Source of the DNA: Bicyclus anynana | Lineage: Eukaryota > Arthropoda > Insecta > Lepidoptera > Nymphalidae | Reading direction: 5' to 3' | Length of the DNA: 64,000 nt | Assembly (NCBI RefSeq): GCF_947172395.1 | Contig: NC_069108.1 | Location: 1-64,000, forward strand | Shown here: positions 1 through 12,200 of the stretch, piece after piece | Numbering within the stretch: position 1 is the stretch's first letter | Layout of the letters: each line of letters starts with the position of its first letter | Made by a program: the position numbers and the translations under genes | Notes under the pieces: generated by a model | Told to the model about the DNA's origin: nothing | Seen by the model: only the letters and a program-made list of their open reading frames with translations | Databases searched by the model: none

Positions 1-2550
1 GAGAGCGCGCTTATACGTAACTTTCAATGCCTAACCATATTCAAAGACTCTTTTCGCTTGAGGTGAGTTCGAAATTTTTTCGGTACAAAGTCAAAGTACT
101 TGAAAAGTCGAAAATTATGAAATTCAAACTTGTGTGTTCTGAGAGTGCGATTATACGTAACTTTCAATGCCTAACCATATTCAAAGACTCTTTTCGCTTG
201 AGGTGAGTTCGAAATTTTTTCGGTACAAAGTCGAAGTACTTGAAAAGTCGAAAATTATGAAATTCAAACTAGCGTGTTCTGAGAGCGCGCTTATACGTAA
301 CTTTCAATGCCTAACGATATTCAAAGACTCTTTTCGCTTGAGGTGAGTTCGAAATTTTTTCGGTACAAAGTCGAAGTACTTGAAAAGTCGAAAATTATGA
401 AATTCAAACTAGCGTGTTCTGAGAGCGCGCTTATACGTAACTTTCAATGCCTAACCATATTCAAAGACTCTTTTCGCTTGAGGTGAGTTCGAAATTTTTT
501 CGGTACAAAGTCGAAGTACTTGAAAAGTCGAAAATTATGAAATTCAAACTAGCGTGTTCTGAGAGCGCGCTTATACGTAACTTTCAATGCCTAACCATAT
601 TCAAAGACTCTTTTCGCTTGAGGTGAGTTCGAAATTTTTTCGGTACAAAGTCGAAGTACTTGAAAAGTCGAAAATTATGAAATTCAAACTAGCGTGTTCT
701 GAGAGCGCGCTTATACGTAACTTTCAATGCCTAACCATATTCAAAGACTCTTTTCGCTCTAGGTGAGTTCGAAATTTTTCCGGTACAAAGTCGAAGTACT
801 TGAAAAGTCGAAAATTATGAAATTCAAACTAGCGTGTTCTGAGAGCGCGCTTATACGTAACTTTCAATGCCTAACCATATTCAAAGACTCTTTTCGCTTG
901 AGGTGAGTTCGAAATTTTTTCGGTACAAAGTCGAAGTACTTGAAAAGTCGAAAATTATGAAATTCAAACTAGCGTGTTCTGAGAGCGCGCTTATACGTAA
1001 CTTTCAATGCCTAACCATATTCAAAGACTCTTTTCGCTTGAGGTGAGTTCGAAATTTTTTCGGTACAAAGTCGAAGTACTTGAAAAGTCGAAAATTATGA
1101 AATTCAAACTAGCGTGTTCTGAGAGCGCGCTTATACGTAACTTTCAATGCCTAACCATATTCAAAGACTCTTTTCGCTTGAGGTGAGTTCGAAATTTTTT
1201 CGGTACAAAGTCGAAGTACTTGAAAAGTCGAAAATTATGAAATTCAAACTAGCGTGTTCTGAGAGCGCGCTTATACGTAACTTTCAATGCCTAACCATAT
1301 TCAAAGACTCTTTTCGCTCTGAGGTGAGTTCGAAATTTTTTCCGGTACAAAGTCGAAGTACTTGAAAAGTCGAAAATTATGAAATTCAAACTAGCGTGTT
1401 CTGAGAGCGCGCTTATACGTAACTTTCAATGCCTAACCATATTCAAAGACTCTTTTCGCTTGAGGTGAGTTCGAAATTTTTTCGGTACAAAGTCGAAGTA
1501 CTTGAAAAGTCGAAAATTATGAAATTCAAACTTGCGTGTTCTGAGAGCGCGCTTATACGTAACTTTCAATGCCTAACCATATTCAAAGACTCTTTTCGCT
1601 TGAGGTGAGTTCGAAATTTTTTCGGTACAAAGTCGAAGTACTTGAAAAGTCGAAAATTATGAAATTCAAACTAGCGTGTTCTGAGAGCGCGCTTATACGT
1701 AACTTTCAATGCCTAACCATATTCAAAGACTCTTTTCGCTTGAGGTGAGTTCGAAATTTTTTCGGTACAAAGTCGAAGTACTTGAAAAGTCGAAAATTAT
1801 GAAATTCAAACTAGCGTGTTCTGAGAGCGCGCTTATACGTAACTTTCAATGCCTAACCATATTCAAAGACTCTTTTCGCTTGAGGTGAGTTCGAAATTTT
1901 TTCGGTACAAAGTCGAAGTACTTGAAAAGTCGAAAATTATGAAATTCAAACTAGCGTGTTCTGAGAGCGCGCTTATACGTAACTTTCAATGCCTAACCAT
2001 ATTCAAAGACTCTTTTCGCTTGAGGTGAGTTCGAAATTTTTTCGGTACAAAGTCGAAGTACTTGAAAAGTCGAAAATTATGAAATTCAAACTAGCGTGTT
2101 CTGAGAGCGCGCTTATACGTAACTTTCAATGCCTAACCATATTCAAAGACTCTTTTCGCTTGAGGTGAGTTCGAAATTTTTTCGGTACAAAGTCGAAGTA
2201 CTTGAAAAGTCGAAAATTATGAAATTCAAACTAGCGTGTTCTGAGAGCGCGCTTATACGTAACTTTCAATGCCTAACCATATTCAAAGACTCTTTTGCTC
2301 TAGGTGAGTTCGAAATTTTTTCGGTACAAAGTCGAAGTACTTGAAAAGTCGAAAATTATGAAATTCAAACTAGCGTGTTCTGAGAGCGCGCTTATACGTA
2401 ACTTTCAATGCCTAACCATATTCAAAGACTCTTTTCGCTTGAGGTGAGTTCGAAATTTTTTCGGTACAAAGTCGAAGTACTTGAAAAGTCGAAAATTATG
2501 AAATTCAAACTAGCGTGTTCTGAGAGCGCGCTTATACGTAACTTTCAATG

Positions 2551-2588
2551 CCTAACCATATTCAAAGACTCTTTTTGCTCTAGGTGAG
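2551..2588 (+). other. Splice-like module in the monomer: branch point, pyrimidine tract, AG-GTGAGT (example copy)
   Basis: Representative type 2 monomer. CTAAC, a match to the metazoan branch-point consensus, is followed by a pyrimidine-rich tract (CTCTTTTTGCTCT) and then TAG abutting GTGAGT. The presumed branch A is about 28 nt upstream of the AG, within the usual range. An acceptor joined directly to a donor is the layout of a recursive splice site. Type 1 monomers keep the donor but have a weaker acceptor (GCTTGAG). The motif recurs in nearly every monomer, but the copies are not independent evidence. No transcript is known here; function is inference. Confidence 0.35.
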
Positions 2589-4470
2589 TTCGAAATTTTT
2601 TTCGGTACAAAGTCGAAGTACTTGAAAAGTCGAAAATTATGAAATTCAAACTAGCGTGTTCTGAGAGCGCGCTTATACGTAACTTTCAATGCCTAACCAT
2701 ATTCAAAGACTCTTTTCGCTTGAGGTGAGTTCGAAATTTTTTCGGTACAAAGTCGAAGTACTTGAAAAGTCGAAAATTATGAAATTCAAACTAGCGTGTT
2801 CTGAGAGCGCGCTTATACGTAACTTTCAATGCCTAACCATATTCAAAGACTCTTTTCGCTTGAGGTGAGTTCGAAATTTTTTCGGTACAAAGTCGAAGTA
2901 CTTGAAAAGTCGAAAATTATGAAATTCAAACTTGTGTGTTCTGAGAGCGCGCTTATACGTAACTTTCAATGCCTAACCATATTCAAAGACTCTTTTCGCT
3001 TGAGGTGAGTTCGAAATTTTTTCGGTACAAAGTCGAAGTACTTGAAAAGTCGAAAATTATGAAATTCAAACTAGCGTGTTCTGAGAGCGCGCTTATACGT
3101 AACTTTCAATGCCTAACCATATTCAAAGACTCTTTTTGCTCTAGGTGAGTTCGAAATTTTTCCGGTACAAAGTCGAAGTACTTGAAAAGTCGAAAATTAT
3201 GAAATTCAAACTAGCGTGTTCTGAGAGCGCGCTTATACGTAACTTTCAATGCCTAACCATATTCAAAGACTCTTTTCGCTTGAGGTGAGTTCGAAATTTT
3301 TTCGGTACAAAGTCGAAGTACTTGAAAAGTCGAAAATTATGAAATTCAAACTAGCGTGTTCTGAGAGCGCGCTTATACGTAACTTTCAATGCCTAACCAT
3401 ATTCAAAGACTCTTTTTGCTCTAGGTGAGTTCGAAATTTTTTTGGTACAAAGTCGAAGTACTTGAAAAGTCGAAAATTATGAAATTCAAACTAGCGTGTT
3501 CTGAGAGCGCGCTTATACGTAACTTTCAATGCCTAACCATATTCAAAGACTCTTTTTGCTCTAGGTGAGTTCGAATTTTTTTCGGTACAAAGTCGAAGTA
3601 CTTGAAAAGTCGAAAATTATGAAATTCAAACTAGCGTGATCTGAGAGCGCGCTTATACGTAACTTTCAATGCCTAACCATATTCAAAGACTCTTTTCGCT
3701 TGAGGTGAGTTCGAAATTTTTTCGGTACAAAGTCGAAGTACTTGAAAAGTCGAAAATTATGAAATTCAAACTAGCGTGTTCTGAGAGCGCGCTTATACGT
3801 AACTTTCAATGCCTAACCATATTCAAAGACTCTTTTTGCTCTAGGTGAGTTCGAAATTTTTCCGGTACAAAGTCGAAGTAGCTCAAAAGTCGAAAATTAT
3901 GAAATTCAAACTAGCGTGTTCTGAGAGCGCGCTTATACGTAACTTTCAATGCCTAACCATATTCAAAGGCTCTTTTCGCTTGAGGTGAGTTCGAAATTTT
4001 TTCGGTACAAAGTCGAAGTACTTGAAAAGTCGAAAATTATGAAATTCAAACTAGCGTGTTCTGAGAGCGCGCTTATACGTAACTTTCAATGCCTAACCAT
4101 ATTCAAAGACTCTTTTCGCTTGAGGTGAGTTCGAAATTTTTTCGGTACAAAGTCGAAGTACTTGAAAAGTCGAAAATTATGAAATTCAAACTAGCGTGTT
4201 CTGAGAGCGCGCTTATACGTAACTTTCAATGCCTAACCATATTCAAAGACTCTTTTCGCTTGAGGTGAGTTCGAAATTTTTTCGGTACAAAGTCGAAGTA
4301 CTTGAAAAGTCGAAAATTATGAAATTCAAACTAGCGTGTTCTGAGAGCGCGCTTATACGTAACTTTCAATGCCTAACCATATTCAAAGACTCTTTTTGCT
4401 CTAGGTGAGTTCGAAATTTTTTCGGTACAAAGTCGAAGTACTTGAAAAGTCGAAAATTATGAAATTCAAA

Positions 4471-7400
4471 CTAGCGTGATCTGAGAGCGCGCTTATACGT
4501 AACTTTCAATGCCTAACCATATTCAAAGACTCTTTTCGCTTGAGGTGAGTTCGAAATTTTTTCGGTACAAAGTCGAAGTACTTGAAAAGTCGAAAATTAT
4601 GAAATTCAAACTAGCGTGTTCTGAGAGCGCGCTTATACGTAACTTTCAATGCCTAACCATATTCAAAGACTCTTTTCGCTTGAGGTGAGTTCGAAATTTT
4701 TTCGGTACAAAGTCGAAGTACTTGAAAAGTCGCAAATTATGAAATTCAAACTAGCGTGTTCTGAGAGCGCGCTTATACGTAACTTTCAATGCCTAACCAT
4801 ATTCAAAGACTCTTTTTGCTCTAGGTGAGTTCGAAATTTTTCCGGTACAAAGTCGAAGTACTTGAAAAGTCGAAAATTATGAAATTCAAACTAGCGTGTT
4901 CTGAGAGCGCGCTTATACGTAACTTTCAATGCCTAACCATATTCAAAGACTCTTTTCGCTTGAGGTGAGTTCGAAATTTTTTCGGTACAAAGTCGAAGTA
5001 CTTGAAAAGTCGAAAATTATGAAATTCAAACTTGTGTGTTCTGAGAGTGCGATTATACGTAACTTTCAATGCCTAACCATATTCAAAGACTCTTTTCGCT
5101 TGAGGTGAGTTCGAAATTTTTTCGGTACAAAGTCGAAGTACTTGAAAAGTCGAAAATTATGAAATTCAAACTAGCGTGTTCTGAGAGCGCGCTTATACGT
5201 AACTTTCAATGCCTAACGATATTCAAAGACTCTTTTCGCTTGAGGTGAGTTCGAAATTTTTTCGGTACAAAGTCGAAGTACTTGAAAAGTCGAAAATTAT
5301 GAAATTCAAACTAGCGTGTTCTGAGAGCGCGCTTATACGTAACTTTCAATGCCTAACGATATTCAAAGACTCTTTTCGCTTGAGGTGAGTTCGAAATTTT
5401 TTCGGTACAAAGTCGAAGTACTTGAAAAGTCGAAAATTATGAAATTCAAACTAGCGTGTTCTGAGAGCGCGCTTATACGTAACTTTCAATGCCTAACCAT
5501 ATTCAAAGACTCTTTTCGCTTGAGGTGAGTTCGAAATTTTTTCGGTACAAAGTCGAAGTACTTGAAAAGTCGAAAATTATGAAATTCAAACTAGCGTGTT
5601 CTGAGAGCGCGCTTATACGTAACTTTCAATGCCTAACCATATTCAAAGACTCTTTTCGCTCTAGGTGAGTTCGAAATTTTTCCGGTACAAAGTCGAAGTA
5701 CTTGAAAAGTCGAAAATTATGAAATTCAAACTAGCGTGTTCTGAGAGCGCGCTTATACGTAACTTTCAATGCCTAACCATATTCAAAGACTCTTTTCGCT
5801 TGAGGTGAGTTCGAAATTTTTTCGGTACAAAGTCGAAGTACTTGAAAAGTCGAAAATTATGAAATTCAAACTAGCGTGTTCTGAGAGCGCGCTTATACGT
5901 AACTTTCAATGCCTAACCATATTCAAAGGCTCTTTTCGCTTGAGGTGAGTTCGAAATTTTTTCGGTACAAAGTCGAAGTACTTGAAAAGTCGAAAATTAT
6001 GAAATTCAAACTAGCGTGTTCTGAGAGCGCGCTTATACGTAACTTTCAATGCCTAACGATATTCAAAGACTCTTTTCGCTTGAGGTGAGTTCGAAATTTT
6101 TTCGGTACAAAGTCGAAGTACTTGAAAATATGAAAATTATGAAATTCAAACTAGCGTGTTCTGAGAGCGCGCTTATACGTAACTTTCAATGCCTAACCAT
6201 ATTCAAAGACTCTTTTCGCTTGAGGTGAGTTCGAAATTTTTTCGGTACAAAGTCGAAGTACTTGAAAAGTCGAAAATTATGAAATTCAAACTAGCGTGTT
6301 CTGAGAGCGCGCTTATACGTAACTTTCAATGCCTAACCATATTCAAAGACTCTTTTCGCTTGAGGTGAGTTCGAAATTTTTTCGGTACAAAGTCGAAGTA
6401 CTTGAAAAGTCGAAAATTATGAAATTCAAACTTGTGTGTTCTGAGAGCGCGATTATACGTAACTTTCAATGCCTAACCATATTCAAAGACTCTTTTCGCT
6501 TGAGGTGAGTTCGAAATTTTTTCGGTACAAAGTCGAAGTACTTGAAAAGTCGAAAATTATGAAATTCAAACTAGCGTGTTCTGAGAGCGCGCTTATACGT
6601 AACTTTCAATGCCTAACCATATTCAAAGACTCTTTTCGCTTGAGGTGAGTTCGAAATTTTTTCGGTACAAAGTCGAAGTACTTGAAAAGTCGAAAATTAT
6701 GAAATTCAAACTAGCGTGTTCTGAGAGCGCGCTTATACGTAACTTTCAATGCCTAACCATATTCAAAGACTCTTTTCGCTTGAGGTGAGTTCGAAATTTT
6801 TTCGGTACAAAGTCGAAGTACTTGAAAAGTCGAAAATTATGAAATTCAAACTAGCGTGTTCTGAGAGCGCGCTTATACGTAACTTTCAATGCCTAACCAT
6901 ATTCAAAGACTCTTTTCGCTTGAGGTGAGTTCGAAATTTTTTCGGTACAAAGTAGAAGTACTTGAAAAGTCGAAAATTATGAAATTCAAACTAGCGTGTT
7001 CTGAGAGCGCGCTTATACGTAACTTTCAATGCCTAACCATATTCAAAGACTCTTTTCGCTTGAGGTGAGTTCGAAATTTTTTCGGTACAAAGTCGAAGTA
7101 CTTGAAAAGTCGAAAATTATGAAATTCAAACTAGCGTGTTCTGAGAGCGCGCTTATACGTAACTTTCAATGCCTAACCATATTCAAAGACTCTTTTTGCT
7201 CTAGGTGAGTTCGAAATTTTTTCGGTACAAAGTCGAAGTACTTGAAAAGTCGAAAATTATGAAATTCAAACTAGCGTGATCTGAGAGCGCGCTTATACGT
7301 AACTTTCAATGCCTAACCATATTCAAAGACTCTTTTCGCTTGAGGTGAGTTCGAAATTTTTTCGGTACAAAGTCGAAGTACTTGAAAAGTCGAAAATTAT

Positions 7401-9240
7401 GAAATTCAAACTAGCGTGTTCTGAGAGCGCGCTTATACGTAACTTTCAATGCCTAACCATATTCAAAGACTCTTTTCGCTTGAGGTGAGTTCGAAATTTT
7501 TTCGGTACAAAGTCGAAGTACTTGAAAAGTCGCAAATTATGAAATTCAAACTAGCGTGTTCTGAGAGCGCGCTTATACGTAACTTTCAATGCCTAACCAT
7601 ATTCAAAGACTCTTTTTGCTCTAGGTGAGATCGAAATTTTTCCGGTACAAAGTCGAAGTACTTGAAAAGTCGAAAATTATGAAATTCAAACTAGCGTGTT
7701 CTGAGAGCGCGCTTATACGTAACTTTCAATGCCTAACCATATTCAAAGACTCTTTTCGCTTGAGGTGAGTTCGAAATTTTTTCGGTACAAAGTCGAAGTA
7801 CTTGAAAAGTCGAAAATTATGAAATTCAAACTTGTGTGTTCTGAGAGTGCGATTATACGTAACTTTCAATGCCTAACCATATTCAAAGACTCTTTTCGCT
7901 TGAGGTGAGTTCGAAATTTTTTCGGTACAAAGTCGAAGTACTTGAAAAGTCGAAAATTATGAAATTCAAACTAGCGTGTTCTGAGAGCGCGCTTATACGT
8001 AACTTTCAATGCCTAACGATATTCAAAGACTCTTTTCGCTTGAGGTGAGTTCGAAATTTTTTCGGTACAAAGTCGAAGTAATTGAAAAGTCGAAAATTAT
8101 GAAATTCAAACTAGCGTGTTCTGAGAGCGCGCTTATACGTAACTTTCAATGCCTAACGATATTCAAAGACTCTTTTCGCTTGAGGTGAGTTCGAAATTTT
8201 TTCGGTACAAAGTCGAAGTACTTGAAAAGTCGAAAATTATGAAATTCAAACTAGCGTGTTCTGAGAGCGCGCTTATACGTAACTTTCAATGCCTAACCAT
8301 ATTCAAAGACTCTTTTCGCTTGAGGTGAGTTCGAAATTTTTTCGGTACAAAGTCGAAGTACTTGAAAAGTCGAAAATTATGAAATTCAAACTAGCGTGTT
8401 CTGAGAGCGCGCTTATACGTAACTTTCAATGCCTAACCATATTCAAAGACTCTTTTCGCTCTAGGTGAGTTCGAAATTTTTCCGGTACAAAGTCGAAGTA
8501 CTTGAAAAGTCGAAAATTATGAAATTCAAACTAGCGTGTTCTGAGAGCGCGCTTATACGTAACTTTCAATGCCTAACCATATTCAAAGACTCTTTTCGCT
8601 TGAGGTGAGTTCGAAATTTTTTCGGTACAAAGTCGAAGTACTTGAAAAGTCGAAAATTATGAAATTCAAACTAGCGTGTTCTGAGAGCGCGCTTATACGT
8701 AACTTTCAATGCCTAACCATATTCAAAGGCTCTTTTCGCTCTAGGTGAGTTCGAAATTTTTTCGGTACAAAGTCGAAGTACTTGAAAAGTCGAAAATTAT
8801 GAAATTCAAACTAGCGTGTTCTGAGAGCGCGCTTATACGTAACTTTCAATGCCTAACGATATTCAAAGACTCTTTTCGCTTGAGGTGAGTTCGAAATTTT
8901 TTCGGTACAAAGTCGAAGTACTTGAAAATATGAAAATTATGAAATTCAAACTAGCGTGTTCTGAGAGCGCGCTTATACGTAACTTTCAATGCCTAACCAT
9001 ATTCAAAGACTCTTTTCGCTTGAGGTGAGTTCGAAATTTTTTCGGTACAAAGTCGAAGTACTTGAAAAGTCGAAAATTATGAAATTCAAACTAGCGTGTT
9101 CTGAGAGCGCGCTTATACGTAACTTTCAATGCCTAACCATATTCAAAGACTCTTTTCGCTTGAGGTGAGTTCGAAATTTTTTCGGTACAAAGTCGAAGTA
9201 CTTGAAAAGTCGAAAATTATGAAATTCAAACTTGTGTGTT
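4471..9240 (+). repeat. 2800-bp higher-order repeat (20 monomers), two units
   Basis: Rare monomer variants recur exactly 2800 bp apart: CTAGCGTGAT at 4471 and 7271, CGCAAATTAT at 4731 and 7531, the CTTGTGTG plus GTGCGATT variant at 5031 and 7831, CTTGAAAATATG at 6121 and 8921, and the CTTGTGTG plus GCGCGATT variant at 6431 and 9231. This is a tandem duplication of a 20-monomer block. A few private changes (for example the AATTGAAAAG at about 8081) show the copies have begun to diverge. Confidence 0.9.
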
Positions 9241-12200
9241 CTGAGAGCGCGATTATACGTAACTTTCAATGCCTAACCATATTCAAAGACTCTTTTCGCT
9301 TGAGGTGAGTTCGAAATTTTTTCGGTACAAAGTCGAAGTACTTGAAAAGTCGAAAATTATGAAATTCAAACTAGCGTGTTCTGAGAGCGCGCTTATACGT
9401 AACTTTCAATGCCTAACCATATTCAAAGACTCTTTTCGCTTGAGGTGAGTTCGAAATTTTTTCGGTACAAAGTCGAAGTACTTGAAAAGTCGAAAATTAT
9501 GAAATTCAAACTAGCGTGTTCTGAGAGCGCGCTTATACGTAACTTTTAATGCCTAACCATATTCAAAGACTCTTTTCGCTTGAGGTGAGTTCGAAATTTT
9601 TTCGGTACAAAGTCGAAGTACTTGAAAAGTCGAAAATTATGAAATTCAAACTAGCGTGTTCTGAGAGCGCGCTTATACGTAACTTTCAATGCCTAACCAT
9701 ATTCAAAGACTCTTTTTGCTCTAGGTGAGTTCGAAATTTTTCCGGTACAAAGTCGAAGTACTTGAAAAGTCGAAAATTATGAAATTCAAACTAGCGTGTT
9801 CTGAGAGCGCGCTTATACGTAACTTTCAATGCCTAACCATATTCAAAGACTCTTTTCGCTTGAGGTGAGTTCGAAATTTTTTCGGTACAAAGTCGAAGTA
9901 CTTGAAAAGTCGAAAATTATGAAATTCAAACTAGCGTGTTCTGAGAGCGCGCTTATACGTAACTTTCAATGCCTAACCATATTCAAAGACTCTTTTCGCT
10001 TGAGATGAAATTCAAACTAGCGTGTTCTGAGAGCGCGCTTATACGTAACTTTCAATGCCTAACCAAATTCAAAGACTCTTTTTGCTCTAGGTGAGTTCGA
10101 AATTTTTCCGGTACAAAGTCGAAGTAGCTCAAAAGTCGAAAATTATGAAATTCAAACTAGCGTGTTCTGAGAGCGCGCTTATACGTAACTTTCAATGCCT
10201 AACCATATTCAAAGACTCTTTTCGCTTGAGGTGAGTTCGAAATTTTTTCGGTACAAAGTCGAAGTACTTGAAAAGTCGAAAATTATGAAATTCAAACTAG
10301 CGTGTTCTGAGAGCGCGCTTATACGTAACTTTCAATGCCTAACCTTATTCAAAGACTCTTTTCGCTTGAGGTGAGTTCGAAATTTTTTCGGTACAAAGTC
10401 GAAGTACTTGAAAAGTCGAAAATTATGAAATTCAAACTAGCGTGTTCTGAGAGCGCGCTTATACGTAACTTTCAATGCCTAACCATATTCAAAGACTCTT
10501 TTCGCTTGAGGTGAGTTCGAAATTTTTTCGGTACAAAGTCGAAGTACTTGAAAAGTCGAAAATTATGAAATTCAAACTAGCGTGTTCTGAGAGCGCGCTT
10601 ATACGTAACTTTCAATGCCTAACGATATTCAAAGACTCTTTTCGCTTGAGGTGAGTTCGAAATTTTTTCGGTACAAAGTCGAAGTACTTGAAAAGTCGAA
10701 AATTATGAAATTCAAACTAGCGTGTTCTGAGAGCGCGCTTATACGTAACTTTCAATGCCTAACCATATTCAAAGGCTCTTTTCGCTTGAGGTGAGTTCGA
10801 AATTTTTCCGGTACAAAGTCGAAGTACTTGAAAAGTCGAAAATTATGAAATTCAAACTAGCGTGTTCTGAGAGCGCGCTTATACGTAACTTTCAATGCCT
10901 AACCATATTCAAAGACTCTTTTCGCTCTAGGTGAGTTCGAAATTTTTCCGGTACAAAGTCGAAGTACTTGAAAAGTCGAAAATTATGAAATTCAAACTAG
11001 CGTGTTCTGAGAGCGCGCTTATACGTAACTTTCAATGCCTAACCATATTCAAAGACTCTTTTCGCTTGAGGTGAGTTCGAAATTTTTTCGGTACAAAGTC
11101 GAAGTACTTGAAAAGTCGAAAATTATGAAATTCAAACTAGCGTGTTCTGAGAGCGCGCTTATACGTAACTTTCAATGCCTAACCATATTCAAAGGCTCTT
11201 TTCGCTTGAGGTGAGTTCGAAATTTTTTCGGTACAAAGTCGAAGTACTTGAAAAGTCGAAAATTATGAAATTCAAACTAGCGTGTTCTGAGAGCGCGCTT
11301 ATACGTAACTTTCAATGCCTAACGATATTCAAAGACTCTTTTCGCTTGAGGTGAGTTCGAAATTTTTTCGGTACAAAGTCGAAGTACTTGAAAAGTTGAA
11401 AATTATGAAATTCAAACTAGCGTGTTCTGAGAGCGCGCTTATACGTAACTTTCAATGCCTAACCATATTCAAAGACTCTTTTCGCTTGAGGTGAGTTCGA
11501 AATTTTTTCGGTACAAAGTCGAAGTACTTGAAAAGTCGAAAATTATGAAATTCAAACTAGCGTGTTCTGAGAGCGCGCTTATACGTAACTTTCAATGCCT
11601 AACCATATTCAAAGACTCTTTTCGCTTGAGGTGAGTTCGAAATTTTTTCGGTACAAAGTCGAAGTACTTGAAAAGTCGAAAATTATGAAATTCAAACTTG
11701 TGTGTTCTGAGAGCGCGATTATACGTAACTTTCAATGCCTAACCATATTCAAAGACTCTTTTCGCTTGAGGTGAGTTCGAAATTTTTTCGGTACAAAGTC
11801 GAAGTACTTGAAAAGTCGAAAATTATGAAATTCAAACTAGCGTGTTCTGAGAGCGCGCTTATACGTAACTTTCAATGCCTAACCATATTCAAAGACTCTT
11901 TTCGCTTGAGGTGAGTTCGAAATTTTTTCGGTACAAAGTCGAAGTACTTGAAAAGTCGAAAATTATGAAATTCAAACTAGCGTGTTCTGAGAGCGCGCTT
12001 ATACGTAACTTTCAATGCCTAACCATATTCAAAGACTCTTTTTGCTCTAGGTGAGTTCGAAATTTTTCCGGTACAAAGTCGAAGTACTTGAAAAGTCGAA
12101 AATTATGAAATTCAAACTAGCGTGTTCTGAGAGCGCGCTTATACGTAACTTTCAATGCCTAACCATATTCAAAGACTCTTTTCGCTTGAGGTGAGTTCGA

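Noticed and set aside
1147..2344. Open frames of 71-72 codons inside the satellite
   Set aside because: The monomer is 140 bp, not a multiple of three. The frames arise from chance lack of stops over about 1.5 monomers and depend on single-base variants.
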